Source of the DNA: an uncultured Dehalococcoidia bacterium
Lineage (GTDB): Bacteria > Chloroflexota > Dehalococcoidia > Lucifugimonadales > UBA3495
DNA length: 64,000 bases
Reading direction: 5' to 3'
Assembly: GCA_951812535.1 (NCBI GenBank)
Contig: CATOSK010000001.1
Location: 248,001-312,000 of the forward strand
In this document: positions 44,009 to 53,700 of the stretch, one piece after another
Layout: the number at the start of each line of letters is the position of its first letter
Numbering within the stretch: position 1 is the first letter of the stretch
Made by a program: the position numbers and the translations under genes
The notes under the pieces: model-generated
Told to the model about the DNA's origin: nothing
Seen by the model: the letters and a program-made list of their open reading frames with translations, nothing else
Database searches by the model: none

Positions 44009-45361
44009 ATGCAACTCCGCAATCTGCCCAGTGTTGACGCGGTCTTGGCCCACCCGGACATGACCGCATTGCTGGCCGTCTACCGTCGTGACTGGGTCGT
44101 CGGATTGGTGAGACGGCGGCTGGACGAAGTGAGGGTGGCGGTCCGTGCCGGCGCGGACGCCCCGGATACCCAATCGGTCGCGTGGTCGGTATCCCGGACA
44201 GTCGGGGAAATGACTACCCCCGCGCCGCAGCGTGTGATCAACGCTACCGGAGTGGTAATTCACACCAACCTGGGTAGGGCCCCACTGAGCGAGGCTGCGA
44301 TGCAGGCTGCGGCTCAAGCGGCCTTGGGGTATTCGGACCTCGAGATGGACATAACCACTGGACGACGCGGGTCCCGCCAGGCCCACCTTCAAGCTCTCCT
44401 TCGCGAACTCACCGGGGCCGAGGCCGCGCTTGTCGTCAACAACAACGCATCAGCGGTCCTGTTGGGATTGTCGGCTTTGGCTGCCGGAAAAGAGGTCATC
44501 GTTTCCCGGGCGGAAGCCATCGAGATCGGCGGCGGTTTCCGCATCCCCGACGTGCTCCGGCAGAGCGGTGGCATCCTGGTGGATGTCGGGACAACCAACC
44601 GCACCTACGTCCGTGACTACTCCGAGGCCATTAACGAAAATACCGGGGCTATGGTCAAGGCCCATGCCAGCAACTTCCGCGTTGAAGGCTTCACCGCCGC
44701 GGTATCTTCCGAGGAACTGGTCGAGCTGGGCAGGGAACGGGGTGTTCCGGTTCTGAACGACGTTGGCAGCGGTTGCCTTATGGACTGCGAAAAATACGGC
44801 TTGGCCCACGAACCTACTCCCCAGGAGAGCGTCGCCGCGGGAGTCGGCTTGACCTTCTTTTCGGGAGATAAGCTCTTGGGTGGCCCTCAGGCCGGGATCG
44901 TCGTGGGCAAGCGGGACCTCGTGCAGCAACTGGAGCGTCATCCGTTGGCCCGCGCCTTCCGCATCGACAAGATGAGCCTCGCCAGTCTTACCACCACACT
45001 GACCCATTACCTCAAGCGGGAAGCCGAACAGGAGATACCCATCTGGCGGATGATTTCCGCCTCCGAACAATCCGTTAGGGCGCGCGCTGAACAATGGGTA
45101 TCCCAGCTCGAGGCTCCCGTTGAAATCGTGCCCACCCGGTCGGCGATAGGCGGAGGCAGCCTGCCCGGTGAGACCCTGCCCAGCTGGGCGGTGGCGCTTG
45201 ACGGCCCCGGGGCCGATTTGCTGATGCGTCGTCTTCGTAAGTGTGATCCTCCCGTCATCGCCCGCGTCGAGACGGACAAGGTGCTCCTTGACCCCAGGAC
45301 CGTGCTTCCGGAAGAGGATGGGCCTATGCTTCGGGGGTTGTGCTTTGCCTTGGCCGGGTAA
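44009..45361 (+). CDS. selA: Selenocysteine synthase SelA
   Basis: A 450-residue PLP enzyme (L-seryl-tRNA(Sec) selenium transferase) that converts Ser on tRNA(Sec) to Sec using selenophosphate. The family block RVINATGVVIHTNLGRAPLS is near residue 75, AALVVNNNASAVLLGLSAL near residue 140, VLNDVGSGCLMD near residue 245 and the PLP Lys in FFSGDKLLGGPQAG near residue 285. The start is set by the promoter position. It is the only selenium gene in the window (no selB, selD or tRNA-Sec), but it matches the selenoprotein at 28424-29302. Confidence 0.95.
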   Translation: MQLRNLPSVDAVLAHPDMTALLAVYRRDWVVGLVRRRLDEVRVAVRAGADAPDTQSVAWSVSRTVGEMTTPAPQRVINATGVVIHTNLGRAPLSEAAMQAAAQAALGYSDLEMDITTGRRGSRQAHLQALLRELTGAEAALVVNNNASAVLLGLSALAAGKEVIVSRAEAIEIGGGFRIPDVLRQSGGILVDVGTTNRTYVRDYSEAINENTGAMVKAHASNFRVEGFTAAVSSEELVELGRERGVPVLNDVGSGCLMDCEKYGLAHEPTPQESVAAGVGLTFFSGDKLLGGPQAGIVVGKRDLVQQLERHPLARAFRIDKMSLASLTTTLTHYLKREAEQEIPIWRMISASEQSVRARAEQWVSQLEAPVEIVPTRSAIGGGSLPGETLPSWAVALDGPGADLLMRRLRKCDPPVIARVETDKVLLDPRTVLPEEDGPMLRGLCFALAG

Positions 45362-45481
45362 CCCTGAATACGGCTGGGGAATGGAACGGATGGGGACCGC
45401 CGTCGCTGCCCCCGTTCCGCTGACAACGCGGACTGGGAGTAGCCGTGGCCTTCTCGCGGGAAGGCTCAGGAAGGCCGTCAA

Positions 45482-46237
45482 GTGACTGATTTCCTGTTGG
45501 TCCATGGGGCCGGTCAGGGAGCCTGGGCCTGGGGCAAGGTCTGGGGATACATGACCGCTCCGCAGACTCACCCTCCCCGGCTGTACGCGCATACGCCTGT
45601 GGGAAAGGTCTATCCCATGGATTTGCCCGGCCATGGTGAAGACAGTGACGGGGATACTTCCTCGGTCGTTCTGGATGAATGCGTTCAGGCGATTGTTCGG
45701 ACCATGGAGCGTCAGTCCCTGAACGATGTTGTACTCGTGGGGCACGGAGTCGGGGGCGGGTTGGTGCTTCATGCTGCGGGACAGCTTCCTACCCCTCCGA
45801 AAAGAGTGGTGTTGCTTGGTGGAATCGTTCCCCCACCCGGTGGCACGATGATCTCAGAAATCGTGATGCCCTTGCGCTGGACATTCTCGTTTTTGAAATA
45901 CTGGAACGGCCTTATCGGTCAGGAACTCAAGCTGCCCGGTGGGGCTGTCACTCGCTATCTGTGCAACGGGATGGACCCGATGGCGGTGGTCCAGATGGTC
46001 GGCTTCATGGGACCCTTGCCTGCTCAGGTACTCCAGGCGAAAATGCCTGAAATCCCGTCACTGACTTGTCCGGTTTCCTACGTGGTTCTATCCCGGAGCA
46101 GGGTGGTCCCTCCCGTGAACCAGCGGCGCATGGCGGATCGCCTCGTCCCTTCCGATGTCCTGGAAATGGACACCTGCCATCAGGTGGTGCATCACCGGCC
46201 AAGGGAACTTGCCGACCTTCTGATGTCATTCACCTGA
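45482..46237 (+). CDS. Alpha/beta hydrolase-fold protein, nucleophile Ser replaced
   Basis: A 251-residue protein of the alpha/beta hydrolase fold (FLLVHGAGQGAWAWGKVWG at the start, then YPMDLPGHGEDS). The nucleophile elbow, GxSxG in active members, reads GHGVGG near residue 88, so the catalytic Ser is Gly. The late His is present in CHQVVHHRP. It could be a non-hydrolytic member or use another mechanism. GTG start at 45482, 120 bases after selA on the same strand. Confidence 0.8.
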   Translation: MTDFLLVHGAGQGAWAWGKVWGYMTAPQTHPPRLYAHTPVGKVYPMDLPGHGEDSDGDTSSVVLDECVQAIVRTMERQSLNDVVLVGHGVGGGLVLHAAGQLPTPPKRVVLLGGIVPPPGGTMISEIVMPLRWTFSFLKYWNGLIGQELKLPGGAVTRYLCNGMDPMAVVQMVGFMGPLPAQVLQAKMPEIPSLTCPVSYVVLSRSRVVPPVNQRRMADRLVPSDVLEMDTCHQVVHHRPRELADLLMSFT

Positions 46238-46262
46238 ACGAAGACGTCCACCCCTCCTGCTG

Positions 46263-46271
46263 TGCTAGACT
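46263..46271 (+). promoter_or_regulatory. Extended -10 promoter of endoQ, probably leaderless
   Basis: TGC then TAGACT at 46266-46271. The predicted start at about 46278 coincides with the ATG at 46279. There is no -35 at normal spacing and no Shine-Dalgarno for the ATG. It lies inside the spacer after the hydrolase stop. Confidence 0.5.
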
Positions 46272-46278
46272 GGCCGAA

Positions 46279-47538
46279 ATGGCCTATTTCGCCGACCTGC
46301 ATCTTCATTCTCCCTACGCCTACGCCACCAGCAAATCACTGACCCTTGAGAACTTGGCCGCTTGGGCCGGGCTCAAAGGACTGGACCTGCTGGCTACTGG
46401 CGACTTCACCCATCCCGTCTGGATTGGGGAACTGCAAGAGAAGCTGAAGCCGGCGGGTGAAGCCGAGGGTTTGTACCAGTTTGGCGGCGTCAATTTCGTT
46501 CTCGGAACCGAAGTCAGTTGCGTCTACCGCCAGGCCGGGAGTCACCGCCGCATCCACATCCTCCTCTTCGCCCCCAGTCTCGAGACCGCAGCGCGGCTGG
46601 CCGAAGCACTGGCGGTTTACGGGAAACTTGACCTCGACGGGCGGCCCACACTGGGAATATCTGCTCGTGACCTGGCAGAGTTGGTCCTGGGCGTTGACTC
46701 TGAGTGCCTGGTCATCCCTGCTCATGCTTGGACCCCCTGGTACGGGCTATTCGGCTCCAGGTCTGGCTTCGACAGCCTTTCCGAATGCTTCCTCGACATG
46801 ACTCCTGCCATCCGGGCCATTGAGACCGGTCTGTCCAGTGATCCGGCCATGAACTGGGGAGTCGATGAGCTTTCCGACATCACGATTCTTTCCTTCTCCG
46901 ACGCCCACTCCCTTCCCAAGCTGGCCAGGGAGGCGACCGCCTTCGACGGCCCTCTGACCTTCAGCGGGTTGACCAATGCTATTGCCATGAATGGCGTGGC
47001 GTTCACCGTCGAGTTCTATCCCGAGGAGGGCAAATACCACTACGACGGCCACCGGAAATGCGGCGTCAGCCGTGCCCCGGATCTCAGCGATCCTGGCTTT
47101 GAGACCTGCCCGGTATGCCGCCGTCCTTTGACTCTCGGTGTTCTTCACCGGATCAAGGCCTTGTCGCGCCGGAACGCGGAGGCTCATTTCGGAGAAGACG
47201 GGTTCATCCATTCCCCAGACGGCAGGCCCCCCTTCATCCGTTTGGTCCCGCTGCAGGAACTGATAGCGCAGGTATTGGGACGTGGCGTTGGAACCAGGGC
47301 AGTGCAGACGACCTATATGAAGGTAGTACAGGAATTGGGCAGCGAGCTGGACGCCCTCATCAGCGGTTCCTTCCAGGATCTTGAGACAACCGCTGGGAGC
47401 GCCATTGCAGATGCGGTACTGCGTTCAAGGGCCGGTGAAATCCAGGTGGAACCGGGCTATGACGGGGTGTTCGGGAAAGTATCGCTTCCGAATCGGGACA
47501 GCGCATTGTCGCCCGATTTCCAGCCAGAGTTGCTTTAG
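46279..47538 (+). CDS. Endonuclease Q-like repair nuclease (PHP domain)
   Basis: A 419-residue protein of the EndoQ family, first known from archaea and some Bacilli, which cleaves DNA 5' to deaminated bases (uracil, hypoxanthine) and abasic sites. The PHP metal motifs are ADLHLHSPYAYATSKS at the start, TGDFTHPVWIGEL near residue 50, GTEVSC near residue 80, PAHAWTPWYGLFGS near residue 150 and FSDAHSLPKLAREA near residue 210. A zinc-finger region (KCGVS and CPVCRRPLTLG, near residue 255) and the C-terminal helical region complete the family layout. The start is the ATG after a predicted leaderless promoter. Confidence 0.88.
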   Translation: MAYFADLHLHSPYAYATSKSLTLENLAAWAGLKGLDLLATGDFTHPVWIGELQEKLKPAGEAEGLYQFGGVNFVLGTEVSCVYRQAGSHRRIHILLFAPSLETAARLAEALAVYGKLDLDGRPTLGISARDLAELVLGVDSECLVIPAHAWTPWYGLFGSRSGFDSLSECFLDMTPAIRAIETGLSSDPAMNWGVDELSDITILSFSDAHSLPKLAREATAFDGPLTFSGLTNAIAMNGVAFTVEFYPEEGKYHYDGHRKCGVSRAPDLSDPGFETCPVCRRPLTLGVLHRIKALSRRNAEAHFGEDGFIHSPDGRPPFIRLVPLQELIAQVLGRGVGTRAVQTTYMKVVQELGSELDALISGSFQDLETTAGSAIADAVLRSRAGEIQVEPGYDGVFGKVSLPNRDSALSPDFQPELL

Positions 47539-47555
47539 CCCCTATCTCAAGAGTC

Positions 47556-47577
47556 CCTTCCCCTTGATGGGGGAAGG
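47556..47577. repeat. Inverted repeat of a CCTTCCCC type element
   Basis: CCTTCCCC (47556-47563) and GGGGAAGG (47570-47577) form an eight-pair stem with a TTGATG loop. The wording CCCTTGATGGGGGAAGGTTAG resembles a family of dispersed intergenic repeats seen in many bacteria (CCCTTGATGGGAGAGGG). It lies 18 bases after the EndoQ stop; only one copy is present here. Confidence 0.5.
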
Positions 47578-47704
47578 TTAGCAGGGGGGTGACGGGCTGG
47601 TGCAGAATTGTCGCGCCACGCAACTCCGAAATTCAAGATGGTTTTGCGATAGTTTCTTAGCCCCTTCCGGTCCTCTGGTAGTCCGGGTCAGCTCCAGGGT
47701 ACTG

Positions 47705-47713
47705 TGCTACAAT
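47705..47713 (+). promoter_or_regulatory. Extended -10 promoter of rimI
   Basis: TGC then TACAAT at 47708-47713, about 50 bases before the ATG at 47764. No consensus -35 is seen. Confidence 0.45.
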
Positions 47714-47763
47714 TGGGCCTCCATTCAACCCCAATCCTGCCGGTCGTTCCTTCCGGCCATTAA

Positions 47764-48456
47764 ATGGAGGAACCCCCGGCCTTCAGTGAATTTACTGATA
47801 GCGTTATGGACATTGCCCTCAGGCGGATGCGGGCCGAAGACGTCTCCCAAGTCGCAGATATCGAAAGGGAAGCTTTCGCGCCCCTGTCTCTAGGCACTCC
47901 CTTCAAGCGGGACCTGAACAACCGTTACGTTCGTTACCTGGTGGCCCACTGGCCGGACAACTCCCCTGAACCGTCCGAAGAGCCGGAAGTGCCGCCGGAT
48001 AGCCCGCCCCAATCGTCCATCTGGGGCCGGGTGGTCAGGACCGTTCAGGGCGTCGTCAGACGGGATGAATCTCCTGCGCCCGGGGAAGACATCGTCGGCT
48101 ACGTGGGCATGTGGTTCCAGGGCAACGAAGCCCACATTACCGAGATTGCTGTCCGGCATGACCTGCGCGGGAACGGCCTCGGAGAGTTGCTCCTGATAGG
48201 CTCCGTCCGGGCCGCGGTCGAAAACGGATCCTCGGTTGTGACCCTCGAAGTGCGCGTATCCAACTTCATAGCCCAGCGGTTGTACGAAAAATACGGGTTT
48301 AAGACTGCGGGCGTGCGGAAGGGCTATTACACCAACAATCGGGAAGATGCTCTGATAATGACCACCAGCCCGGTGCACACTGACGATTACCAGAAGTTGT
48401 TCGCGTCTCTACAAAACTCCTTCACCGTCCGCTACGGGAAGATCACCCTCTTGTAG
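47764..48456 (+). CDS. rimI: GNAT acetyltransferase RimI-like
   Basis: A 230-residue GNAT acetyltransferase resembling RimI, which acetylates the N-terminus of ribosomal protein S18. The acetyl-CoA loop is in ITEIAVRHDLRGNGLGELLL near residue 120, with LEVRVSNFIAQRLYEKYGFKTAGVRKGYYTNNREDALIM following. An insert of about 45 residues (residues 60-105, Pro/Glu/Ser-rich) is absent from typical RimI. ATG 47764 is used; ATG 47806 is an alternative that would drop 14 residues. Confidence 0.82.
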   Translation: MEEPPAFSEFTDSVMDIALRRMRAEDVSQVADIEREAFAPLSLGTPFKRDLNNRYVRYLVAHWPDNSPEPSEEPEVPPDSPPQSSIWGRVVRTVQGVVRRDESPAPGEDIVGYVGMWFQGNEAHITEIAVRHDLRGNGLGELLLIGSVRAAVENGSSVVTLEVRVSNFIAQRLYEKYGFKTAGVRKGYYTNNREDALIMTTSPVHTDDYQKLFASLQNSFTVRYGKITLL

Positions 48457-48551
48457 CAACGGCCGCCATCGCACTCCAGTTCCGGCGAGGAGGGTTGCTT
48501 CGCCCCAAAACGTCTTGGATTGTCGGGCGTCCTGCTGGCGGTTCGGTTTGG

Positions 48552-48580
48552 TTGACCGCCCCAAGTGCCGTTGTTAGAAT
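48552..48580 (+). promoter_or_regulatory. Promoter of coaE and the MoxR/VWA genes
   Basis: TTGACC at 48552-48557, 17 bases, then TAGAAT at 48575-48580. Transcription would start near 48587, leaving 23 bases before the coaE ATG. It probably drives coaE, the MoxR gene, the Nudix gene and the VWA gene together, since no other promoter or terminator is seen until 54005. Confidence 0.75.
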
Positions 48581-48609
48581 GGGCAGGTTGTTTTCTCCTT
48601 GGGGATCAT

Positions 48610-49221
48610 ATGATCGTTATCGGTTTGACTGGTGGAATCGGGACCGGAAAGAGCGAGGTCGCCCGCATCCTGGAAGAACTTGGGGCGGTAATCATAGATG
48701 CCGACCAGGTGGGTCATGAGGCATATACTCCCCATTCAGCGACCTGGTCGGAAGTAGTGGCCGCGTTTGGCCCCGATATTCTTGGAGACAACCAGGAGAT
48801 TGACCGCCGGAAGTTGGGTTCCATCGTTTTTTCCGACCCTGCCCAGTTGGAGCGGCTCAACGGGATTATGCATCCACAGATGGCCCGCATGGTGTCCGAA
48901 AAAGTAGAAAATTTCCGCACCAGCGGAAAGCGGGTGGTCGTGGTGGAAGCAGCCGTGTTGTTTGAGGCCGGCTGGGACCGCCTCGTCGACGAAGTTTGGT
49001 CGACCTCGGCCCCGGAAGACACGGTCGTGGCCCGCCTGATGTCCCGCAACGGCATGGCCGAGCAGGAAGCCCGCAATCGGATCAACTCCCAGATGTCCGC
49101 TAGTGAGAGGGCCCGGCGGTCCCAGGCAATAGTAGATAATTCAGGGGATATCGACCACCTCGAATCGGTGGTCCGGAACCTTTGGCACACTAGAGTCGAA
49201 GAAAAAGTTGGGAAAGAATAA
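48610..49221 (+). CDS. coaE: Dephospho-CoA kinase
   Basis: A 203-residue P-loop kinase for the last step of coenzyme A synthesis. The Walker [15 protein letters not shown] is at residues 5-18, [12 protein letters not shown] near residue 33 and [19 protein letters not shown] near residue 115. The ATG at 48610 is used; the longer frame from 48565 overlaps the promoter. The stop overlaps the next ATG by one base. Confidence 0.94.
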   Translation: MIVIGLTGGIGTGKSEVARILEELGAVIIDADQVGHEAYTPHSATWSEVVAAFGPDILGDNQEIDRRKLGSIVFSDPAQLERLNGIMHPQMARMVSEKVENFRTSGKRVVVVEAAVLFEAGWDRLVDEVWSTSAPEDTVVARLMSRNGMAEQEARNRINSQMSASERARRSQAIVDNSGDIDHLESVVRNLWHTRVEEKVGKE

Positions 49222-50117
49222 TGGTTGATACGGCTGAGCCTCATTTCAAAGAGTACGCAATCGAAGAATTCCTGGTCCGCAGCGAACCCTATTACCGAGC
49301 GGTCGGCGACGAAATGGATCTGTTTGAGGCTGCTTATCAGCAGCACATTCCGGTGCTCCTCAAGGGTCCTACCGGCTGCGGTAAGACCAGGTTCGTCGAG
49401 TACATGGCGTGGAAGCTTGGCCGGCCGTTGACCGTCATCAAGGACAACGATAGTGTCCAGCCTATGAGCGAAGGGGAAGTGCGTGTGCCCCTCGTTACCA
49501 TTGCTTGTCACGAGGACTTGACCGCCAGCGACCTCGTCGGACGGTACCTCTTGGACTCAGAGGGAACCCGTTGGATCGATGGTCCCATGACCCGCGCGGT
49601 GAAGGCAGGGGCGATCCTGTACCTTGACGAAGTGGTCGAGGCCCGCAAGGACACCACGGTGTTGATTCACCCCCTGACCGACCACCGTCGAATCCTTCCG
49701 GTGGAGAAGACCGGCTCCATCATTGAAGCGGATGACCGGTTCCTGCTTTGCATTTCCTACAATCCGCACTACCAGAGTGCGTTGAAGGATTTGAAACACA
49801 GCACCCGCCAGCGGTTCATTTCAGTCGAGTTCGACTATCCCCCGGCGGATGTGGAAGCCGAGATCGTCCAGCGGGAAAGCGGGTGTAACGAGGAGCAGGC
49901 AGCCTCTTTGGCCAAGCTCGGGGAAAAAGTCAGGAACCTTCGGGAGCATGGGTTGGCCGAGGGGGCCAGCACCAGGCTGCTTATCTACGCCGGACGTTTG
50001 ATGACCGAAGGTATTCCGGCCCGCCGAGCATGTCAGGTAGCCATCGTTTGGACGTTGACTGACGAACTCGAGCTGCAACGCAGCATCGAAGAGGTCGTTT
50101 CGTCCATCTTCGAATAG
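49221..50117 (+). CDS. MoxR-family AAA+ ATPase (CbbQ/NirQ/NorQ type)
   Basis: A 298-residue AAA+ ATPase with Walker [16 protein letters not shown] near residue 45, Walker [13 protein letters not shown] near residue 130 and an Arg-rich sensor region, closest to CbbQ/NorQ. These proteins remodel or activate partners (RuBisCO, nitric-oxide reductase) together with a VWA-domain partner. Here the partner is the very large VWA gene two genes downstream, and no RuBisCO or Nor gene is near. Coupled to coaE by a one-base overlap. Confidence 0.85.
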   Translation: MVDTAEPHFKEYAIEEFLVRSEPYYRAVGDEMDLFEAAYQQHIPVLLKGPTGCGKTRFVEYMAWKLGRPLTVIKDNDSVQPMSEGEVRVPLVTIACHEDLTASDLVGRYLLDSEGTRWIDGPMTRAVKAGAILYLDEVVEARKDTTVLIHPLTDHRRILPVEKTGSIIEADDRFLLCISYNPHYQSALKDLKHSTRQRFISVEFDYPPADVEAEIVQRESGCNEEQAASLAKLGEKVRNLREHGLAEGASTRLLIYAGRLMTEGIPARRACQVAIVWTLTDELELQRSIEEVVSSIFE

Positions 50118-50125
50118 GGGTTTCG

Positions 50126-50701
50126 ATGGCCCTTTCTGCGCTGGACACCGTAGCGCAAGCCTTGGAGGGGAGGGTTAACCGCATCGTTTCCGACCCTTCC
50201 CTGATGCCGGCCGCGGTGATGATCCTGCTCTATCCGAAGGATGGGGAGTACTGTGTCCTTCTGAACGAGCGGTCCCAGGAAGTCGAGCACCACAAGGGAG
50301 AGATTTCCTTCCCGGGTGGGGCAAGGGACCCTGAGGACGTGGACCTAGTGGATACCGCCCTCCGGGAAACTGAAGAGGAAATGGGGATCGCCCGCGGCGA
50401 TATTAAGTTGCTTGGGAGACTGGACGATATCGTGACCCGAACTGATTTCTCGGTCGCCGTATTCGTCGGGACTATCCCATATCCCTATGCCTTCAACCCA
50501 AGCCCAATAGAAATCGCCGACGTCCTCGAAGTACCGGTGTCCGCATTGCTCGATCCCGCCAACCACCGTTACGAAACGAGACTGGCTGACGGGCAACCCG
50601 AAACGGTGGTGTCCTACACCCACGAAGAACACCTCGTTTTCGGGGCGACCGCCAGAATCCTCGATCAGTTTCTGGAAACTGTCGGGGAAGGACTCACTTA
50701 A
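50126..50701 (+). CDS. Nudix hydrolase, CoA pyrophosphatase-like
   Basis: A 191-residue Nudix protein of the NudL/YeaB branch, which hydrolyses CoA to 4'-phosphopantetheine and ADP. The branch-specific EHHKGEISFPGGARDPED near residue 55 runs into the Nudix box ALRETEEEMGI. Its position between the MoxR ATPase and its VWA partner, and in the same operon as coaE, links CoA turnover to this unit or is fortuitous. Confidence 0.83.
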   Translation: MALSALDTVAQALEGRVNRIVSDPSLMPAAVMILLYPKDGEYCVLLNERSQEVEHHKGEISFPGGARDPEDVDLVDTALRETEEEMGIARGDIKLLGRLDDIVTRTDFSVAVFVGTIPYPYAFNPSPIEIADVLEVPVSALLDPANHRYETRLADGQPETVVSYTHEEHLVFGATARILDQFLETVGEGLT

Positions 50702-50715
50702 GGAGGGAACCTGTT

Positions 50716-53700
50716 TTGAGCAACGATCCTCTTTTTGAAATCGAGTCGGAACTGGGCAAACTCCCTCCCGCTGTCACGGAGGCATACCGCGAGGTATCGC
50801 CCGACATGGGGGAGTCCTTCAACGACGAAGAACTGACCCTGTGGGCTAGGGAAGGGTCCACTATCGGCGCCCACACCGTGCGGTCTTGGGAATCGGCGGT
50901 TGAATACTACCGGGTAAGCCCCAGCGTGGCCCGGGCCCTGGCTTTCCCCTCTTTCATGCAATGGGCCCGCTGTGGTACCTACCTCGCCCAGGATTCCCCT
51001 TCCCTCGCGGTTTCCTTCTTTCGGGCCAGTCCGTCTATCGTAGGCAACCTCAGGCCCCAGTACATTCCACGCTGGGCTGGTTTGGGCCGCAGCTTGTACA
51101 AGGGGACTTGGAAGTCCAGCACCCTGGCATCCAAGTTCTTCGAAGTGAGCCCCGACCTCATTCGAAGTTTGCCCTTCTGGGACGTGGAAGTATTCGCTTC
51201 CCTCATCGAGGCCCTGTCCTACAAGTCCTACGATGTCGCTATGGAGTGCCTTTCCCTTGGGCGGGATGTGCTGCCGGGTATGGGCCGGGAACGGGAAGCG
51301 TTCCTGTCCATGTGCCGTGCTTTGTCCGAGGGAAGTTGGCGGGAAGTCAAGAGCTGCCTGGAAGTCGTCCCCCGCGCCCTCCAGCAGGTCGATGATGGAC
51401 AGACCGGTCGCTTTTTGAAGCTTGGCGAGCGGATGGCCAAGGTTGGCTTGCGGGAGACTTCCCGCTTTCTGGCTGATGGGACCCAGGCTCTGGCTTCCGT
51501 TCCTCAGGGCTCTCAGGCTCACATTCTCGACCTCTCCGAGGGATTGCTGGCCATATCCCCGGACGCGGTTCCACCGTTCCTGCGAAGTCTGAACGGCGTC
51601 CTGAACCGCATCACGATGAACCAGTTGGATGTCTGGTTCCAGCAGGGCGTTGACCTTGTCAAGGAAAACCCGGAGAGTGGGATAGCCTTCTTCAAGGTGG
51701 AATCCAACACCTCTGAGGGTTTGCTGGAAACCCTGTCTTCCAGCCTGGAACTGGACCGCGTCAAGGGTGTGGTCAAGCTTTATTGCAGCGCCTTGGCCGG
51801 CTCCACGATGGAGGTGATGAACACCCAGGAACTAGTGAACAAGAACATCGGCTGGGTGGACGAAGACACCGCTTCCACCGATGGGACTAAGGTCTTCCTG
51901 CCTCCGGTTGTGGACCACTATCCCAATAAGGACGAGAACTTCTCTTGGTTTAAAGTCGTCGCCACTCACCAGGTTGGGCACCTGGAATTCGGCAGCTTCC
52001 AGTTCGAGTTCAACAAGCCAGCCAGTCAGTTCGAGGAGCAGCGCAGGCCGGAGTTGGAACGCCGAAGGGCAGAACAAATGGCCGCCCTGATGCAGGAATT
52101 GGCTGATTCGCCCGAGCTGGATAACTCGACCCATGCCTACACCGACATAGGGCGCTTCCTCAACCTGTTCGATGACAGGAAACTGGCCTTCGACCTGTTC
52201 ACCGTTCTGGAAGACTGTCGGCTGGACTTCCGCATCAAGGTTGAATATCCCGGAATAAGGCGGGCGTCGGAGCGTGTCCAGATTGAAGCCAGGTCCGGAC
52301 GTCCCGATATCCGCGAGCTTCCCATGCAGGAAGCTATGGTAGAGCTGCTTATCCACATGTCCTTGGAGCAGTTCACCGATCTTCCCGTGCCGGTCCAGCT
52401 CCAGGAGGAAGCCGAAATGCTGGCCCGTATCCTGCATACGTTGCGGGTGGCGGAGGCTTCGGTGGAAGACACGACCGAAGCGACGCTGCGGGCATACGAG
52501 ATCATTTCGAAGCTGGCCAATCAGCAGGAGCCGGAAGACCAGTTTGAGCCTCAGGACTTGGACGATCCAGGCGAGTTCTCTGAGGAGGAGTACGAATCCC
52601 TGCTGGATAAGCTGCGGTCGGGCCAGCAGGAATCTGAGGGAGATAGCGGCGAAGGAGACCCGTACCAGTCCCCTGAGCCAGTGGACTACCGCGGCGACTT
52701 CAAGCCGGAAATGGTTCAACTTCTTACCAAACTCCAGAGCGAGCAGGGACAAAACGCTGAGGGAGAGCCCCTGTCCCAGGAAGAGCTGGAGCAATTGCTC
52801 CAGGACAGCGCGGAGTTGGAGTTGGACGCCGAGCAGGGCGACACCAACAACAGCACCACTACCTTTGCCCAGAACATCATGAAGGAAGCCGGAATGCCGC
52901 CCCCTGACTCCAACCCAGGTGAGGGTTACGGCCCCTTGTTGAACGACGGCGAGCAGGGCGGAGAGCTCGAAGCCAGGGAACCCAAGACCTATGTCTACGA
53001 CGAGTGGGACTTCCGCGCCGGCGACTATAAGCCCCGTTGGTGTATCGTCAAGGAGAAGACCCTCGACGAAGGAGACACCACCTTCTACAACGACTCTCTC
53101 CGCAGCTACAACTCATTGCTGAACCACGTTAAGCGGCAGTTTGAGTTGATAATGCCGGAGACCTTCCGCAAGACTTACCGCTTGATCGACGGCGAGGACA
53201 TCGACCTGAACGCCGCGTTGGAAGCTTGGTGCGACCTGCGGATGAACGTCCCGCCCGACGAGAAGATTTACTGGCGCCGTAACAAGATTCTCCGCGATGT
53301 GGCGGTGGTATTCCTGCTGGACATGAGCGCCTCTACCGCCGAAGCCATCGACGAGGGACGGCACACCGTGGACGACCGGGACGCCCCCGACGATCCGGTG
53401 GAGTACATGGTTTGGCTTCGCCGCCGACGGGAAGGACTGGTGCGTCGGCACTACAAGCGCATCATTGACCTCGAGAAGGAGAGCACCGCGCTCCTGATTC
53501 AGGCCCTCGAATCCATCGGTGACACCTACGGCATCTACGGTTTCTCTGGCTACGGCCGCGAGAACGTAGAATTCTACGTCATCAAGGACATCAACGAACA
53601 GTTCAACGAGAAGATCAAGCGGCGGATCGACAAGATCACCCCCCTCCATGCCACGCGCATGGGGTCGGCGATACGTCACGCCATCACCAAGCTGGAAAGC

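Noticed and set aside
43097..45480. tRNA-Sec near selA
   Set aside because: No segment shows the long acceptor and variable arms or a TTCAAATC-type anticodon loop; likewise none in the other long gaps by eye.
47764..47805. Shorter RimI start at 47806
   Set aside because: Possible, but the longer form leaves a reasonable promoter distance; kept as an alternative only.
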